Positions 11,401 through 22,052 of a stretch of 64,000 bases of DNA are shown piece after piece. The notes under the pieces are model-generated. The model saw nothing but the letters and a program-made list of their open reading frames with translations, had not been told where the DNA came from and made no database searches. The DNA comes from Anthoceros angustus (lineage: Eukaryota > Streptophyta > Anthocerotopsida > Anthocerotales > Anthocerotaceae), in the NCBI GenBank assembly GCA_010909165.1, contig MU008158.1, forward strand, positions 3,373,478-3,437,477, read 5' to 3'. Within the stretch, counting starts at the first letter, position 1, and each line of letters begins with the position of its first letter. A program made the position numbers and the translations under genes.

Positions 11401-13258
11401 ATAGATTACGGTTTCCTATCTCAGTGCTGCAAGGCTGCAAACATTGGAAATAAAAAGCCTAACTTTTTGGTTGGCTACCTGGCTAATGTGATCTTGAAGA
11501 TAAATGCGAAGGTATAGCTCCTCCACCTTTTGGAATGGAAGGTTTTTCTTTGGCAAATTTAGTGAGCGGACATGACTGTATTGCTTGCTTGCAGTGTGGG
11601 GGATTGAACTCTCTCCTGATGAATGAAAAGATGAAGAGACTGCCTCGCATCTCTTCCAGCCCAACCGTTCTTATTGGGGCAGATGTGTCCCATCCACGCG
11701 TGGGGGACGACTCAAGTCCTTCAATTGGAGCTGTAAGTGAAGGGTAAACGGCACTGCAAATGATTCGTCTTCACACATCTTTTACTTGCCAATGTTTTCA
11801 AGTTCTATGTGCAGAACCGGTCTTTCCACTGCTTGTTGATGTTGTAACGACCTTCTTGCTGCAGGTTGTTGGGTCTGTGGACTGGCCATATTTTGCAAAA
11901 TATGTGACGAAAGTTAGAGCACAGTCTCACCGCACAGAGGTGCTTGAAGATTTGTACTGGGAGAAGACTGATGAACAGGGGAGGAAGCAAACAGGTGGCA
12001 TTCTGAAGGACCTGCTGACTGTCTTCAAAGACAAGGTCACTAAGAAGCCGGAGCAGATAATCTATTTCAGGTACGGTGCACTATGTTTCCCTTGATGGTG
12101 ATTTATAATGAGATCATTCAGGGGAAGACGTTTCATTATGCATGTTCCGGATTGTATGTCAGAGATGGTGTTAGTGAGGGCCAGTTTGACATTGTGCTGC
12201 GGGAGGAGTGCGAAGCCCTCAGAAAGGTTCTCTTTCCACTTTGTATGTGCAAGGAATTATTTGCACAAAAGTCTGCCCCTCCTGCTCACGCAGTATTGTA
12301 CAGGCATGTATCTCTCTAGGATGGGGAAGCGATGGTTCTGGTACCACTGGTGAGCCGGCTCAGAAAAAGCCTAAGATGGACACTCCAAAGATCATCTTCA
12401 TTGTTGTTCAAAAGAGGCATCATACTAGGTTGTTTCCATTGGAGACCCGTGATGAGAAACAGAATGTTCAACCAGGTGACTTGTCTTGGATCTCCCTGTC
12501 TTACATGTCAAGTTGATGTCAGCTACACAGGATAGCTCCGGAGTGTCGTTCTAATCTGTGTCGTGGTTCAACGTTGGCAGGCACGGTGGTGGATCGAACA
12601 ATCTGCCAGCCCAATCATTTTGACTTCTTCCTTTGCAGTCATGCAGGCCTTCAGGTGTGGTTGCTGTATGTGATTGTGTGGCTAGATAGAAGATTTCTAC
12701 ACCCATGCCTGCTAGTCTTTGGTTCCAGCACGTTTGTGAAACGTCGAAACGCTGTGCAGGGAACGTCGAGGCCTGCCCATTACCACATCTTACTCGATGA
12801 AATCGGGTTTTCTGCTGATGAGATCCAGACTCTAGTGAACGAGTTGTGTTACCAGTAAGAGATGCTGAGAAATCTTAAATTGTCGCCTGACTTTGTTCGT
12901 CTTTAGACTGTTGATCCAACCTTGTTTCCCGTCGGAGCTTTGCAGATATGCTCGCTGTACCAAGGTGGTCTCGATTGGTAAGTGCGGTTATAAATTTTAG
13001 CAACAAATGTCGTTGTGACTCGCTCGTAAGCTAACTCTTCTGTCTTGCGCAGTTCCCGCTCTGTATTACGCTCACTTGGCTGCAAAACGAGCACGAGATT
13101 GGATAGATTTTGAAGGATCCTCGGAAGGAGGGTCTCGCCAAGAGACTGCCAGTATTGTAAGCGCGGGTAGTGGAAGTGGACGTGTTCGCGGACCCTTCCG
13201 TGTTAAACCCTTGCCCCAGATCCATGATAGAATCAGGAAATCCATGTATTATATTTAA
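8477..13258 (+). CDS. AGO: Argonaute protein, AGO1/5/10-like (20 exons)
   Basis: Small-RNA-guided silencing protein of 897 residues. Exons: 8477-8629, 8864-9216, 9330-9460, 9558-9691, 9774-9874, 10034-10166, 10250-10366, 10507-10611, 10702-10764, 10846-10968, 11083-11242, 11378-11511, 11595-11732, 11865-12070, 12163-12226, 12304-12475, 12581-12654, 12760-12854, 12946-12977, 13053-13258. All junctions are GT-AG and phases agree. Order: N domain ([13 protein letters not shown]), PAZ, MID, PIWI. The slicer tetrad looks complete: D599 (GADVSHP), Glu in [10 protein letters not shown]685 (RDGVSEG), H837 (YYAHLAA). There is no Gln/Gly-rich N-terminal extension. PIWI carries about 18 extra residues, rich in K and P, before [11 protein letters not shown]. 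The protein ends MYYI, where Arabidopsis AGO1 and AGO4 end in Cys. Motifs such as GTSRPAHYH and YARCT favour the AGO1/5/10 side over AGO4. A paralogue lies tail to tail at 13979-19013. Confidence 0.93.
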
Positions 13259-13978
13259 GACTGAGAAAGCAACGGGCCATTGGAGTCATTGGACTAAGGA
13301 CTGCTGAATGCATACACATTTCTGGAGTTGTGGCCGAGGTTCTGGTGAGGCAATCCCGACCAGGCGTGTGGGATTTCTCTAGCAGCAATTTCTCGACTGA
13401 CTTGTGCTGTCTAGGAACTGAGAATCTTTGGACCCTTATGCCATTCATGCCTGGCTTTGTGACTGGAAACTGCTGGTAGACGTTAACTTGCTGAGAGCAG
13501 ACAACCACAGAATTTATGCAGTCCACCAGCAAACCAGCACAGTCACATACATATCATTACACCAAGTCACCCAGACCACGAGTCTAAAAGCGACAATGAA
13601 ACACACAACTTCACACTTTCTCATGTGACAGCCGCCAGGGAACGTGCCTGCGCACCCGTATTGAGAAATGCTGCATATGTAGTTTATCCTTACATCTTCA
13701 ACAGGACCTACAATATCTGTTCTTACAGTAGTCGACATCCTTCGTTCAGCTTCTCAGCGTCTGCACACGTTGCGGTGTTGTGGAATTTGCTCTCCAAGTG
13801 AGTTCAAAAGCGAGTTCAAGAAACTTAAAATTGTATCACATCTGATAGTGTAATCGAAAGAGCGTGTTACGTGCTCGCGAGCAACAACACACCTCTCTTA
13901 CTCTTACCCTTCCCTAGTTACTACATACTATACATATGTAGGTACCATCACTGGTCCATGTTGCGTCATTACCTGCTC
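13259..13978. other. Spacer between convergent Argonaute 3' ends
   Basis: 720 bases separating two stop codons that face each other. It must hold the 3'UTRs and terminators of both Argonaute genes. Short frames occur but none resembles a protein. If either transcript reads past about 700 bases, the two mRNAs would overlap. Confidence 0.7.
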
Positions 13979-16900
13979 CTAAATAAAGTACATTTGTCGT
14001 TTCAGTTTCTCATTGATGAGAGGCAGTGCCCGTACGGGTCCCAGCGCCCCTCGAGCTCTTGTGTAGCGGCCTGGCTGGCTTCCAACATTGCTGTCTCCAT
14101 CAGGTCGTGAACTTCCTCCGTCGGATAAGGAGTCATTGTCGATCCAAACCCGAGCTCTGGCCGCAGCGAGGTGCGCATAGTAGCAGGCCGGTACTGCACA
14201 TACGTCTCAGATAGATTACTAGCCTCCCAGTAGCGTCGCGATTCACATTACAAAGTTGTGAGCGCATTTTGCACTCATGTCAAGTTAGGATAAGTACTTA
14301 CCAATGGACACGGCTCTTGGACAGCGAGCATAGCTGCCACAACCACAAAGAACGTGTGAGAACGTATGTCATAGTTCATGAATAGTAGAAATGTGTGCCT
14401 AATTATTAAGTCACTTACTTGTGGCAAAGATCGTTGGTCAGTTTCTGGATTTGATCAGCCGAAAACGAATTCTCGTCGTGGAGAACATGATAATGTGCTG
14501 GCCTGCTTGTCCCCTACACGCACGGATTGTGATGTGGATCACTATTTAGTAGCGAATAACTCTAAATACACAAAGAAATAATGAACAAAAACAATATTGC
14601 TACAACCTGAATCCCCAAATGGCTGCAAAGGAAGAAGTCAAACTGGGTGGGATGGCAGACTACAGAATCCACGACTGTTCCTGCACACACATTTACAGCT
14701 TCAAAAATAAGAAATGTTGAAATGATTAAAAAAAATCAACAGGCTAGCTAGCTGAGGAGACTAGCGAGACAGCCAAACCTGGCACAATGTTCCCAGTTTT
14801 TTGGGTTTTTCGGCGGTCCCCTGGAAACAGACGAGTATGGTGTTGTTTTTGAACGACAATGAAGGTTATCTTGGGAGTAATTTCAGTCTCCGATGCGCGC
14901 TGCTTCTTAAGAGCTGGCTCCTCTCGTACGGGTTGTCGAACCCAGCCAAGAGCCTGGCATGCCTGTCAGTGGTTCACGATGCAGAGGTTAGCAGACATGC
15001 ATTTCCATGAGGGCAAGCCCTTCTGAAGGTACCCGAATCCATAGAGTATAGCATACCGCTTTGACGGACTCCAGTTCTTGTCTCATGACAGCTTCAAATT
15101 GTCCATCGCTTACTCCGTCCCTGCCAGAAGGAAAGACTGAAGGTATAAGCGCTGCAAAAGCTGATCCAAAATTTCCAGCGCCAGACACGAAATGGATTGC
15201 ATGTCAAACCTGTAGAAGACTATTCTCTGTGGTCGTTTTCCCGTGTTCCTCTCAAATGATGCCAAGAGATCCCTGCCAACCCCCAAGAACCAAATCTCAT
15301 TATCAGCTTGTAGGCGTCTACATACGAGCAAATATATTAGAAGCACGCACTTTAAAGCTTTCCGGACTGTAGAAAGGACTCTGCGAAAGTGGTTGTGCAA
15401 CAAGAACTGCGTTCGGGACACAATCTTACACCATGATGCCGCCAGATTCCTTTTTCCCCTGGTCATTCACTCTTTCCCAAAACAGGTCGTCTAGAATTTC
15501 AGCTCGATGGGCTTGGCTTCGTGTCACAGTCTCATACCTGGAGAGATTCGGCCAGTCCATGCTGGCAACCACCTGCAGAACGAAGGAGGACAGGACGTGT
15601 CAATCTAGATATTACATCACAGGGATCTCGACCGTTGTATGAAGAAGACTGTGGAATGCGTACGTACCGCGGCGATGGACGGACTACGGTCGTCTCCAAC
15701 TCTGGGATGCGACACATCAGCACCTATGACTATCGACGGGACATCAGACACCAAGGGAAGTACTCTAGAATTCACGTCCACCAACAGAGCATTTTTTCCC
15801 CCTAACTGCTTGGACACATTCAGAAACAGGTGAAATCGGATTAGTAGATAGTAAATCGCCATGGTAGCTATTAGCATCAGCAATACAAAGTTCTGGAACA
15901 GAAAATCTGAATAGCCAGCTTGTTATTAAGGCACGTCATTTACCTTCATGTTGATCTTAAGGATGACGTTCTGGACGTATGCTGGAAGACATTTTTTCAG
16001 AGCATCTCCAGATTTCAAACACTGCGTCATGAGTCCGAGCTCCACATCACAAAGCTTCTTGAGCGCTCCTGAACGGAGTAACAGCACTTTTTGAACAGCG
16101 TTGAAAGATTTCGCCTTACCATGACAAGAAAGTACTTTGGCCGTTCTTGAAAATCATGAGCTAGTCCACTGGAACTTACCGTACATTGCCTTGTTCTCCA
16201 TGGTCGTTGGCATGATGCAAATCAACAGCTCCAAGTCTTTACCAGTTTTGTCTTTTGCCTCCTTGCAGATGTGGTGGATGGTTCTTTCAACGGTCCCCCT
16301 CCGGTCCGCTATCCATGGGCAAGCCATCCTTGGATTGATATCCTGCACGCAACGACGATCAGTTGAGGAGGTAACTAGGTACCGTGAGTATGAAGCTAAA
16401 CACCCAATTGACATACAATCAGCATCGAAGAGCACCCTGTTCGGAACATACCAAGCCGTAAGCGACACAGTTTCTCACAAATGTCGAAATAAAATGCTCT
16501 ATTGCATTGTCACTTAGCTGTGAGGCGAAACTGATTAACGTCCACTGTTTGATGACGGAACTCCTGAACATCGTCTTCACAACAGTAGCCGTTACACATG
16601 TGTCAGAAACCTGGTTTCGCTTAGTACCCTCTATATCGGTCAAGTTGTCAAGATTACAAGAAGCTCAGGTAAATTGTCAGATGGATGAACTGTACCTTCC
16701 CATTCATTTTCCACCACCCCTCTTCAGGAAGAACTTCTTGCCGTTGTCCGTAAAGGATCTGGAACATCCATACAGAGAAGTTCAGAAGTAGGGAACTTTC
16801 ATAAAGATTAGAATCCTAGAGCTAAAGGACCTATCTGACCGGACCTTGGGTGCAGGTAGTATTCGTCCTTTGATTTCGGCCATCTGACTACTGACAGTAA

Positions 16901-19013
16901 TACCAAACTCTTCGGTATAAAGGGCGCTGGCTCGTTGGCTGCTCTTGGCAATCTGCATTTTAGGTGGGGCAAGTTACAAAATGACAGGGAGATACATGGT
17001 CTGTGAAATACTCCGAACTTACTTCGTTTGTCTCTGCCATTCTATCTGCCGGTTTTGAGCACGTCATCCTCAGCAGGGCATCAACCTGCCCTTCGTTGAG
17101 TTTCTTTGTGTGTCGCTGACCACGCACAATTCTGCACAGCTGTTTAAAGGCCGTCGACTTAGAATTTGAATCGATTTTGCAAGATGGGATAAGTATGCTC
17201 ACCTCCATGGGTATGTACGTTGATTTCTCCTTTGTACCGACTTCAAGAGCCGGCAGCCCAGCAAGGATGATGTTGTGATTGTGGCGCTCTCTAAAATACT
17301 GAACGATACTCATTCTTGTTCCATTGTGATCAAACCTACATTTTTGACCGAAGACCAAACGCAATGTCATCCAAATGGATATTGTATTCCATAAACCCGG
17401 TACGTCGTATGCGTATACAAAACAGATTATGTACTGCGCAATGCAAGTTGAGGGAGTGAGCCTTACGACACTTCGGAGAGGGGGACGTCGGTGATGTTCT
17501 GGATTCGATATTTGCGTTTGGTTCCGTAGGTGAGCTCAACTCGGACTCCTTTGAGGAGCTTCCTGATCTGGATGCACGTCAAATGCACAACATCAAGCGT
17601 GTAGCGTTAACTCTTTAGCTGGGACGAAAAAAGTCAGTTTCTGAATTGGACTCCTACCTTCACCCGTGATGCGTCGCCACGAGCATCAGGCCTTTGTAGC
17701 TCCTTGTTTATCTCATTGACATCAACTCGCAAAGCTTTTGAGATGTAGTCAGGCAAGAGATCTCGCTCCAGGAATGCGTTTGCGGAAATGTCTGTCATCC
17801 ACAGCGAAAACCAGGCTTAGGGTACATCGAAGCCACAATCATGCATTCCGATGATCTCATACATGACAAGGTAACTCTCTGTACTATGCACAGGCACCTA
17901 ACAGAACTCTGAGAAACTGCCACCAAGATTGGTCATAGATAGTCGAGCAGGTAGGATGCATGGACTCTCGTACCTATGTTCAGGATGAGCTTGCCATTTT
18001 GTGCAGGCCGAACCGACTGGTAAAAGCCTTTCCAAGCCTCAACCCCGTTGCCGAGAGATTTGTTCCCAAAGGCTTCATCAAAGAACGACCTCCCGCCTGG
18101 CAAGAATCTGCACATCGAAGCCAATTGGCCGATTACAATCAAAGAAAGCTAACAAGAAAGGGAAGTGTGCAGAAGGTTCATGACCAGAGTAAATGAGCAA
18201 ATTCCAACTTACATCTTTGTTGCTGACTCACGTAGCACAATGTCGAGGGCTTGCAAGGCCTTCTGAGGAAGAGTGGGAACGGTGCCCTCGAGAAAGGCTC
18301 GCAATTGACCCAGATCGATCCTAGAAGCTTCCCTGAAAATCACGTGAAAGGAGCGATTTCTCCTGCAACAATGCAAGCAACAGAGGAAATCGAAGAACGT
18401 ATAGTGAACCCGGGCCCGACAAGCTCAACAGTGGAAAAAAACAACTCAACACCCGACACTTACCGGGTTCTGACGACCTGTCCGTCACCGTTGGTGTCGT
18501 CCGGCAACGTGACGTCGAGCTCAACTTGCTCACTGGACAGAGGCCTAGCAGTATACAAACTCTTTTGTCCATCATAGGCTGGTAGGGCTCCACCCAGCTT
18601 CTCCATGCGGTACTCAGCCACCAGCGCAGTCATTACAGCTCGATTGAGCCCCCTTGGTACATCCGGGGTGATAGTAACCTGGAAGAATCGTAGCATCCAA
18701 TCTTGTTAGACTAACTGCCTAGAAACCAAGAAGATCTCAAGCCTCACTGAATCATCCAACGCATCTGGATCAAATACTTTACATCGTAATGGTAGAGGAG
18801 CGCAGGACTGAACTCGATGAGGTAATGGTTCGCCAAAATTCTCACGGGATCTCCCAGTGACCCGTAATTCGGTCTCCTCGCCAAAGTTGATTTCGGGGCC
18901 GCGGCGGATCTCGGAATCGGGCTGGCAGCAGTAGCGGAAGCACCACGCGTGGTCTCTGGAGCCAACCGCTTCTTGGAGGCGGCCGGCGCCGGGGAGGCCA
19001 CAGTGGCAAGCAT
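13979..19013 (-). CDS. AGO: Argonaute protein, AGO1/5/10-like (22 exons)
   Basis: Paralogue of the plus-strand Argonaute, 934 residues. Exons (high to low): 19013-18783, 18678-18464, 18362-18213, 18107-17974, 17791-17658, 17567-17467, 17335-17203, 17139-17023, 16952-16845, 16758-16696, 16574-16452, 16342-16180, 16068-15944, 15805-15668, 15572-15430, 15272-15210, 15120-15057, 14962-14779, 14680-14607, 14513-14419, 14333-14302, 14193-13979. The N domain has [13 protein letters not shown]. The slicer tetrad is present: D629 (GADVSHP), Glu in [10 protein letters not shown]715 (RDGVSDG), H871 (YYAHLAA). Two introns are absent from the partner gene: one in the N domain and one between the second and third catalytic residues. 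It shares the PIWI insertion before FIVVQK and ends MYFI. QKQHH replaces QKRHH and SHLGIQ replaces SHAGIQ. The ATG at 19013 is the first good one; an upstream start is possible. Confidence 0.92.
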
Positions 19014-20320
19014 CCTTCCGCTGAGACCACCGACGTAGCCGACACTGGAGAACCCGCCGCACGTCTAGACTGGATCTTGCAGCGGCCTAACAAGACTACA
19101 AACTGTGGAGCATCACCAGAATGCAGAGCCGGCTAACAGCAGGCTCGAGCGGAACCAGGAGCAGAAGCGAGAAAGAGCAGGGGAAGATTTCCGCTGAGGA
19201 GAACGCAGCAGAGGTCGGAGAGGAGAGCGCATCAGAGCTGGAGAGGAGAGGAGAGCGCTGCACAAAATGAGGGAAGCATTGGCCAAATTGGTTAGCAGCA
19301 TGGCGGGCGCGGGCAAGGCCGGCAGTCTCAGTCGTGAACTACACCCTCGCTTTCTATGACATGATAGTGCATGGCGGCGCGAGTGCACGACGGGATCGTC
19401 CCTAGGCGTATCAGAACCGGTGTCCGTTTGTACTGGCTGCATCACGTATCACGTACATAACGTTGGAATGATCTAGAGTGGTAGAGGGGATAGGAGAGAA
19501 TGTTCGTTCACTACAGCCTAGAGTGTTTTTTAGTGAAAATAGAGCAAGATATATATATTAGAGAATAAAAACCGGACAGAACTGGGAACAACAAAGGCCT
19601 CAAGGGATCAGCCTCAAGGGCAAGAATCACAAAGCCTCCCAGAGTTCCTCAAAACTTAGGAGATAAAAGGGCAATCACATAATACAGGAGTTGAAGAATG
19701 TTGATAATTCTAGCCATTCAAGTATAGCAGAGAGTGTTACTTTAATACGATTTAGCAACCCAAATCACAAATTATTCTTGACAATCCTAATTAAATATTA
19801 TTACTATTCTCTAAATTTGATATCTAATTGTATACTAAAAAATAAATAAAATATTATTATAAAAATAATCTTTCTACAGTCATATTATTTTATTTTATCG
19901 TTCAATATTTATAAATTATCTATCTATCTTTATATCAATTTTTAATACCATTCGTTTATTTGCAATATTTTACACCATATCTATGGCATACCAAAGAGGA
20001 CAGAGGGGACGGGGCATTTTTTTCACGCGCAAAACTTTTGTTCACACCACACGTCTTTTCGGTGTTCGGTTTGGTAACCCGACCGAAATGGGGTAGCCCA
20101 AACCGGATGCACCAAAGCGGCCACTTCGCGCTCACCGGTACACAAAAAAGGGAACTTATTTTTTTTCACCCCAGTCACTGTGGTTTTTTCTCGCGTGCTA
20201 AGAAAGAACTTTTTTTTCTACGCGCGCTGTCTTCTACTTTAGGGTTTTGCGAGGTGGTTTGGGCTTAGGCAACCCACCTGCCCGTTTTTAGGGTTCATCT
20301 CTTACGAGGGTGGAGCAGGT
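19014..20320. other. Argonaute upstream region and AT-rich intergenic stretch
   Basis: The first 430 bases hold the promoter and leader of the minus-strand Argonaute; purine-rich GGAGAGGAGAG runs lie near 19200-19260. From about 19700 to 19970 the DNA is strongly AT-rich, with no gene. From 19990 to 20300 there are T-runs and two single TTTAGGG-like words. I see no coding feature. Confidence 0.6.
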
Positions 20321-20329
20321 TTAGGAACG

Positions 20330-20940
20330 GCGGCTTTGCGGTTGTGGTGGGGCGGGGCGAGGCGAGGCGGCGGGCGGCGGGCTGGTGCGAGCCTGACGCG
20401 GGAAGGAGGGGCGAGGTCCACATGCGGGCGGGGCGTGGGGCGGGCGCGGCGGGCGGGCGGCGGCGATCGCGCGGCGCGTCCACCAGCGCGTTCTTCCAGG
20501 CGGCGGGCTGCGGTCGGGGCGGTGGGCGGGCGGCGGCGAGGCGGCGGCGCGCCCGGCCGTCGGCGGAAGGTGGGCGGGGCAGGGGCGGCGAGGCGGGGCG
20601 TGTTGGGCCGGGCGTGGAACGCAGCAGGCGGGCGGGCGGCGGCGAGGCACGGAGGCGGGCGGGCTGCGGTCGGGGCGAGGCGAGGCAGGCGGGCGGGCTG
20701 GTGCGAGCTGCGGTCGGGGCGGTCAGGCGGGCGGTCAGGCGGGGCAGGCGGGCGGGCGGGCCGTGGGGCGGGCGGCGGCGAGGCACGGGCCGTGGGGCGG
20801 GGCGAGGCGAGGTCCACATGCGGGCGGGGCGAGGCGGCGGGCGGGTGGAGGCGGCCGGCGGGCCGGCGGGGCGTGGGGCGGGCAGGCGGGCCGCGGGCAG
20901 GCGGGCGGGGCGAGGCGAGGCGGCGGGCCGCCTAGGAGGC
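20330..20940. repeat. Extremely G-rich tract (gcgggcgg / ggcgaggc words)
   Basis: About 610 bases made almost only of G and C, with nearly all G-runs on the plus strand. Short words such as 'gcgggcgg', 'ggcggcgagg' and 'cggtcggggc' recur irregularly, and the whole looks like a decayed minisatellite. Dense GGG/GGGG runs make G-quadruplex or R-loop formation plausible. Long open frames exist in several frames on both strands, as expected when stop codons are absent by composition. I call no gene. It directly follows an AT-rich region. Confidence 0.85.
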
Positions 20941-21240
20941 ACCACGGTATGAGTCCTCCCATCCTCGCACCAAGCACCTACTAACCTTGTCCCCATTTCT
21001 TGCTGCCCATGCTGATGCCAAATTGTTTGATGCTCCTTCTCTTCCAAATGTCCGACTTCCACACGGCCGTGCATGCATGTGCGAGCATCTGCGGTTGTGG
21101 TGGGGATGGCAGTGCCACCTCTCCTCCTCACATGCCGCGGGCCCACCCGCCATAGCATGTTCGGCGGTGGAGGAGGGTTGCACGCTCTCCTCCGACCTCA
21201 CCCGATCCTAATATGTGGAGTGAGTTGTTTTACAGGTCTT

Positions 21241-21710
21241 ATGACCCGAAGAAGCCAATGCATCCTCTGTCGTACGAGGAGCTTGATGCTGCTGTTGCAG
21301 CATGCGGAGGACCACAACGACCTCATCTGCCACATAGAGAACTACCCCTTGGACTTTGAAGTTCTTTTCGAGCTGAGGGAACGTGGTCGAAGGTATTTGG
21401 GTGGACTGGACTTCATCTTTGCGAGAGTGCCTTCCGGAGGCGGGGCGCACTATTTCATGCATTCTCATTTTGATGGGTGGCCATTGGGTCCTAACGATCA
21501 ACTGCGAGGCCTCGCGGTCCAAGCACCCGAGTCACCGGAGGACTACAAGGCATGGATGGCCAAGTTTCACTCGACGGCTTGACGGTACCGGTGGCCTCGG
21601 CAGTGTCGCCCCCTCCGGATTTCATCTCAACGTCTTCCACGAATTGGACTCACGCCAACCATGTCTTGTGGGAGGAGATGAGCGACCTCTACATCATCGA
21701 GGCCTGACCA
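21241..21710 (+). other. Unidentified protein-like stretch, frame-shifted
   Basis: An ATG-started frame (21241-21582) contains DLICHIENYPLDFEVLFEL and GRRYLGGLDFIFARV, a non-random composition. Another frame (about 21552-21708) continues with an open stretch ending EEMSDLYIIEA. Upstream, a third frame reads PKKPMHPLSYEELDAAVAA. Together they look like one coding sequence with frame breaks or introns. It lies 5' of the copia integrase and could be part of that element or of another. I do not recognise the family. Confidence 0.3.
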
Positions 21711-22052
21711 TGGGGGTTAGGGGCTGGTCATGTGCTTTAGGCACCGTGGAGCGGGGTTTTGTTAGGACTTGATTTAGGAGGCCCTCACGGTTTACATTTG
21801 TAGGTTTCTTGATCCCTTTACGGTGGTGACTTGACCAAATTTTGACGCTTCCCTCCTTGGATATTCCCACCACTGGGCCAGATATCTGTGCCCCCATTTT
21901 TCAACTTGGCCATCGGTTCATGCTTGCCGCCACGTATCGTGTTCCCCCGTGCCTAAATTGATGGACCGCTTTTCCATTTTCCCTAGGCCTTCTCAGCCCC
22001 TACCCCCCGGCTTTTGCCCCAGCTTTCCATGTGCGTCACACTAGCTTATTAA

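Noticed and set aside
20230-20310. Telomere-like TTTAGGG words
   Set aside because: Two isolated words only; no array.
20295-21158. Very long open frames on both strands across the G-rich tract (up to 287 codons)
   Set aside because: The tract lacks A and T, so stop codons are absent by composition; the products are only Pro/Arg/Ala or Gly/Arg repeats.
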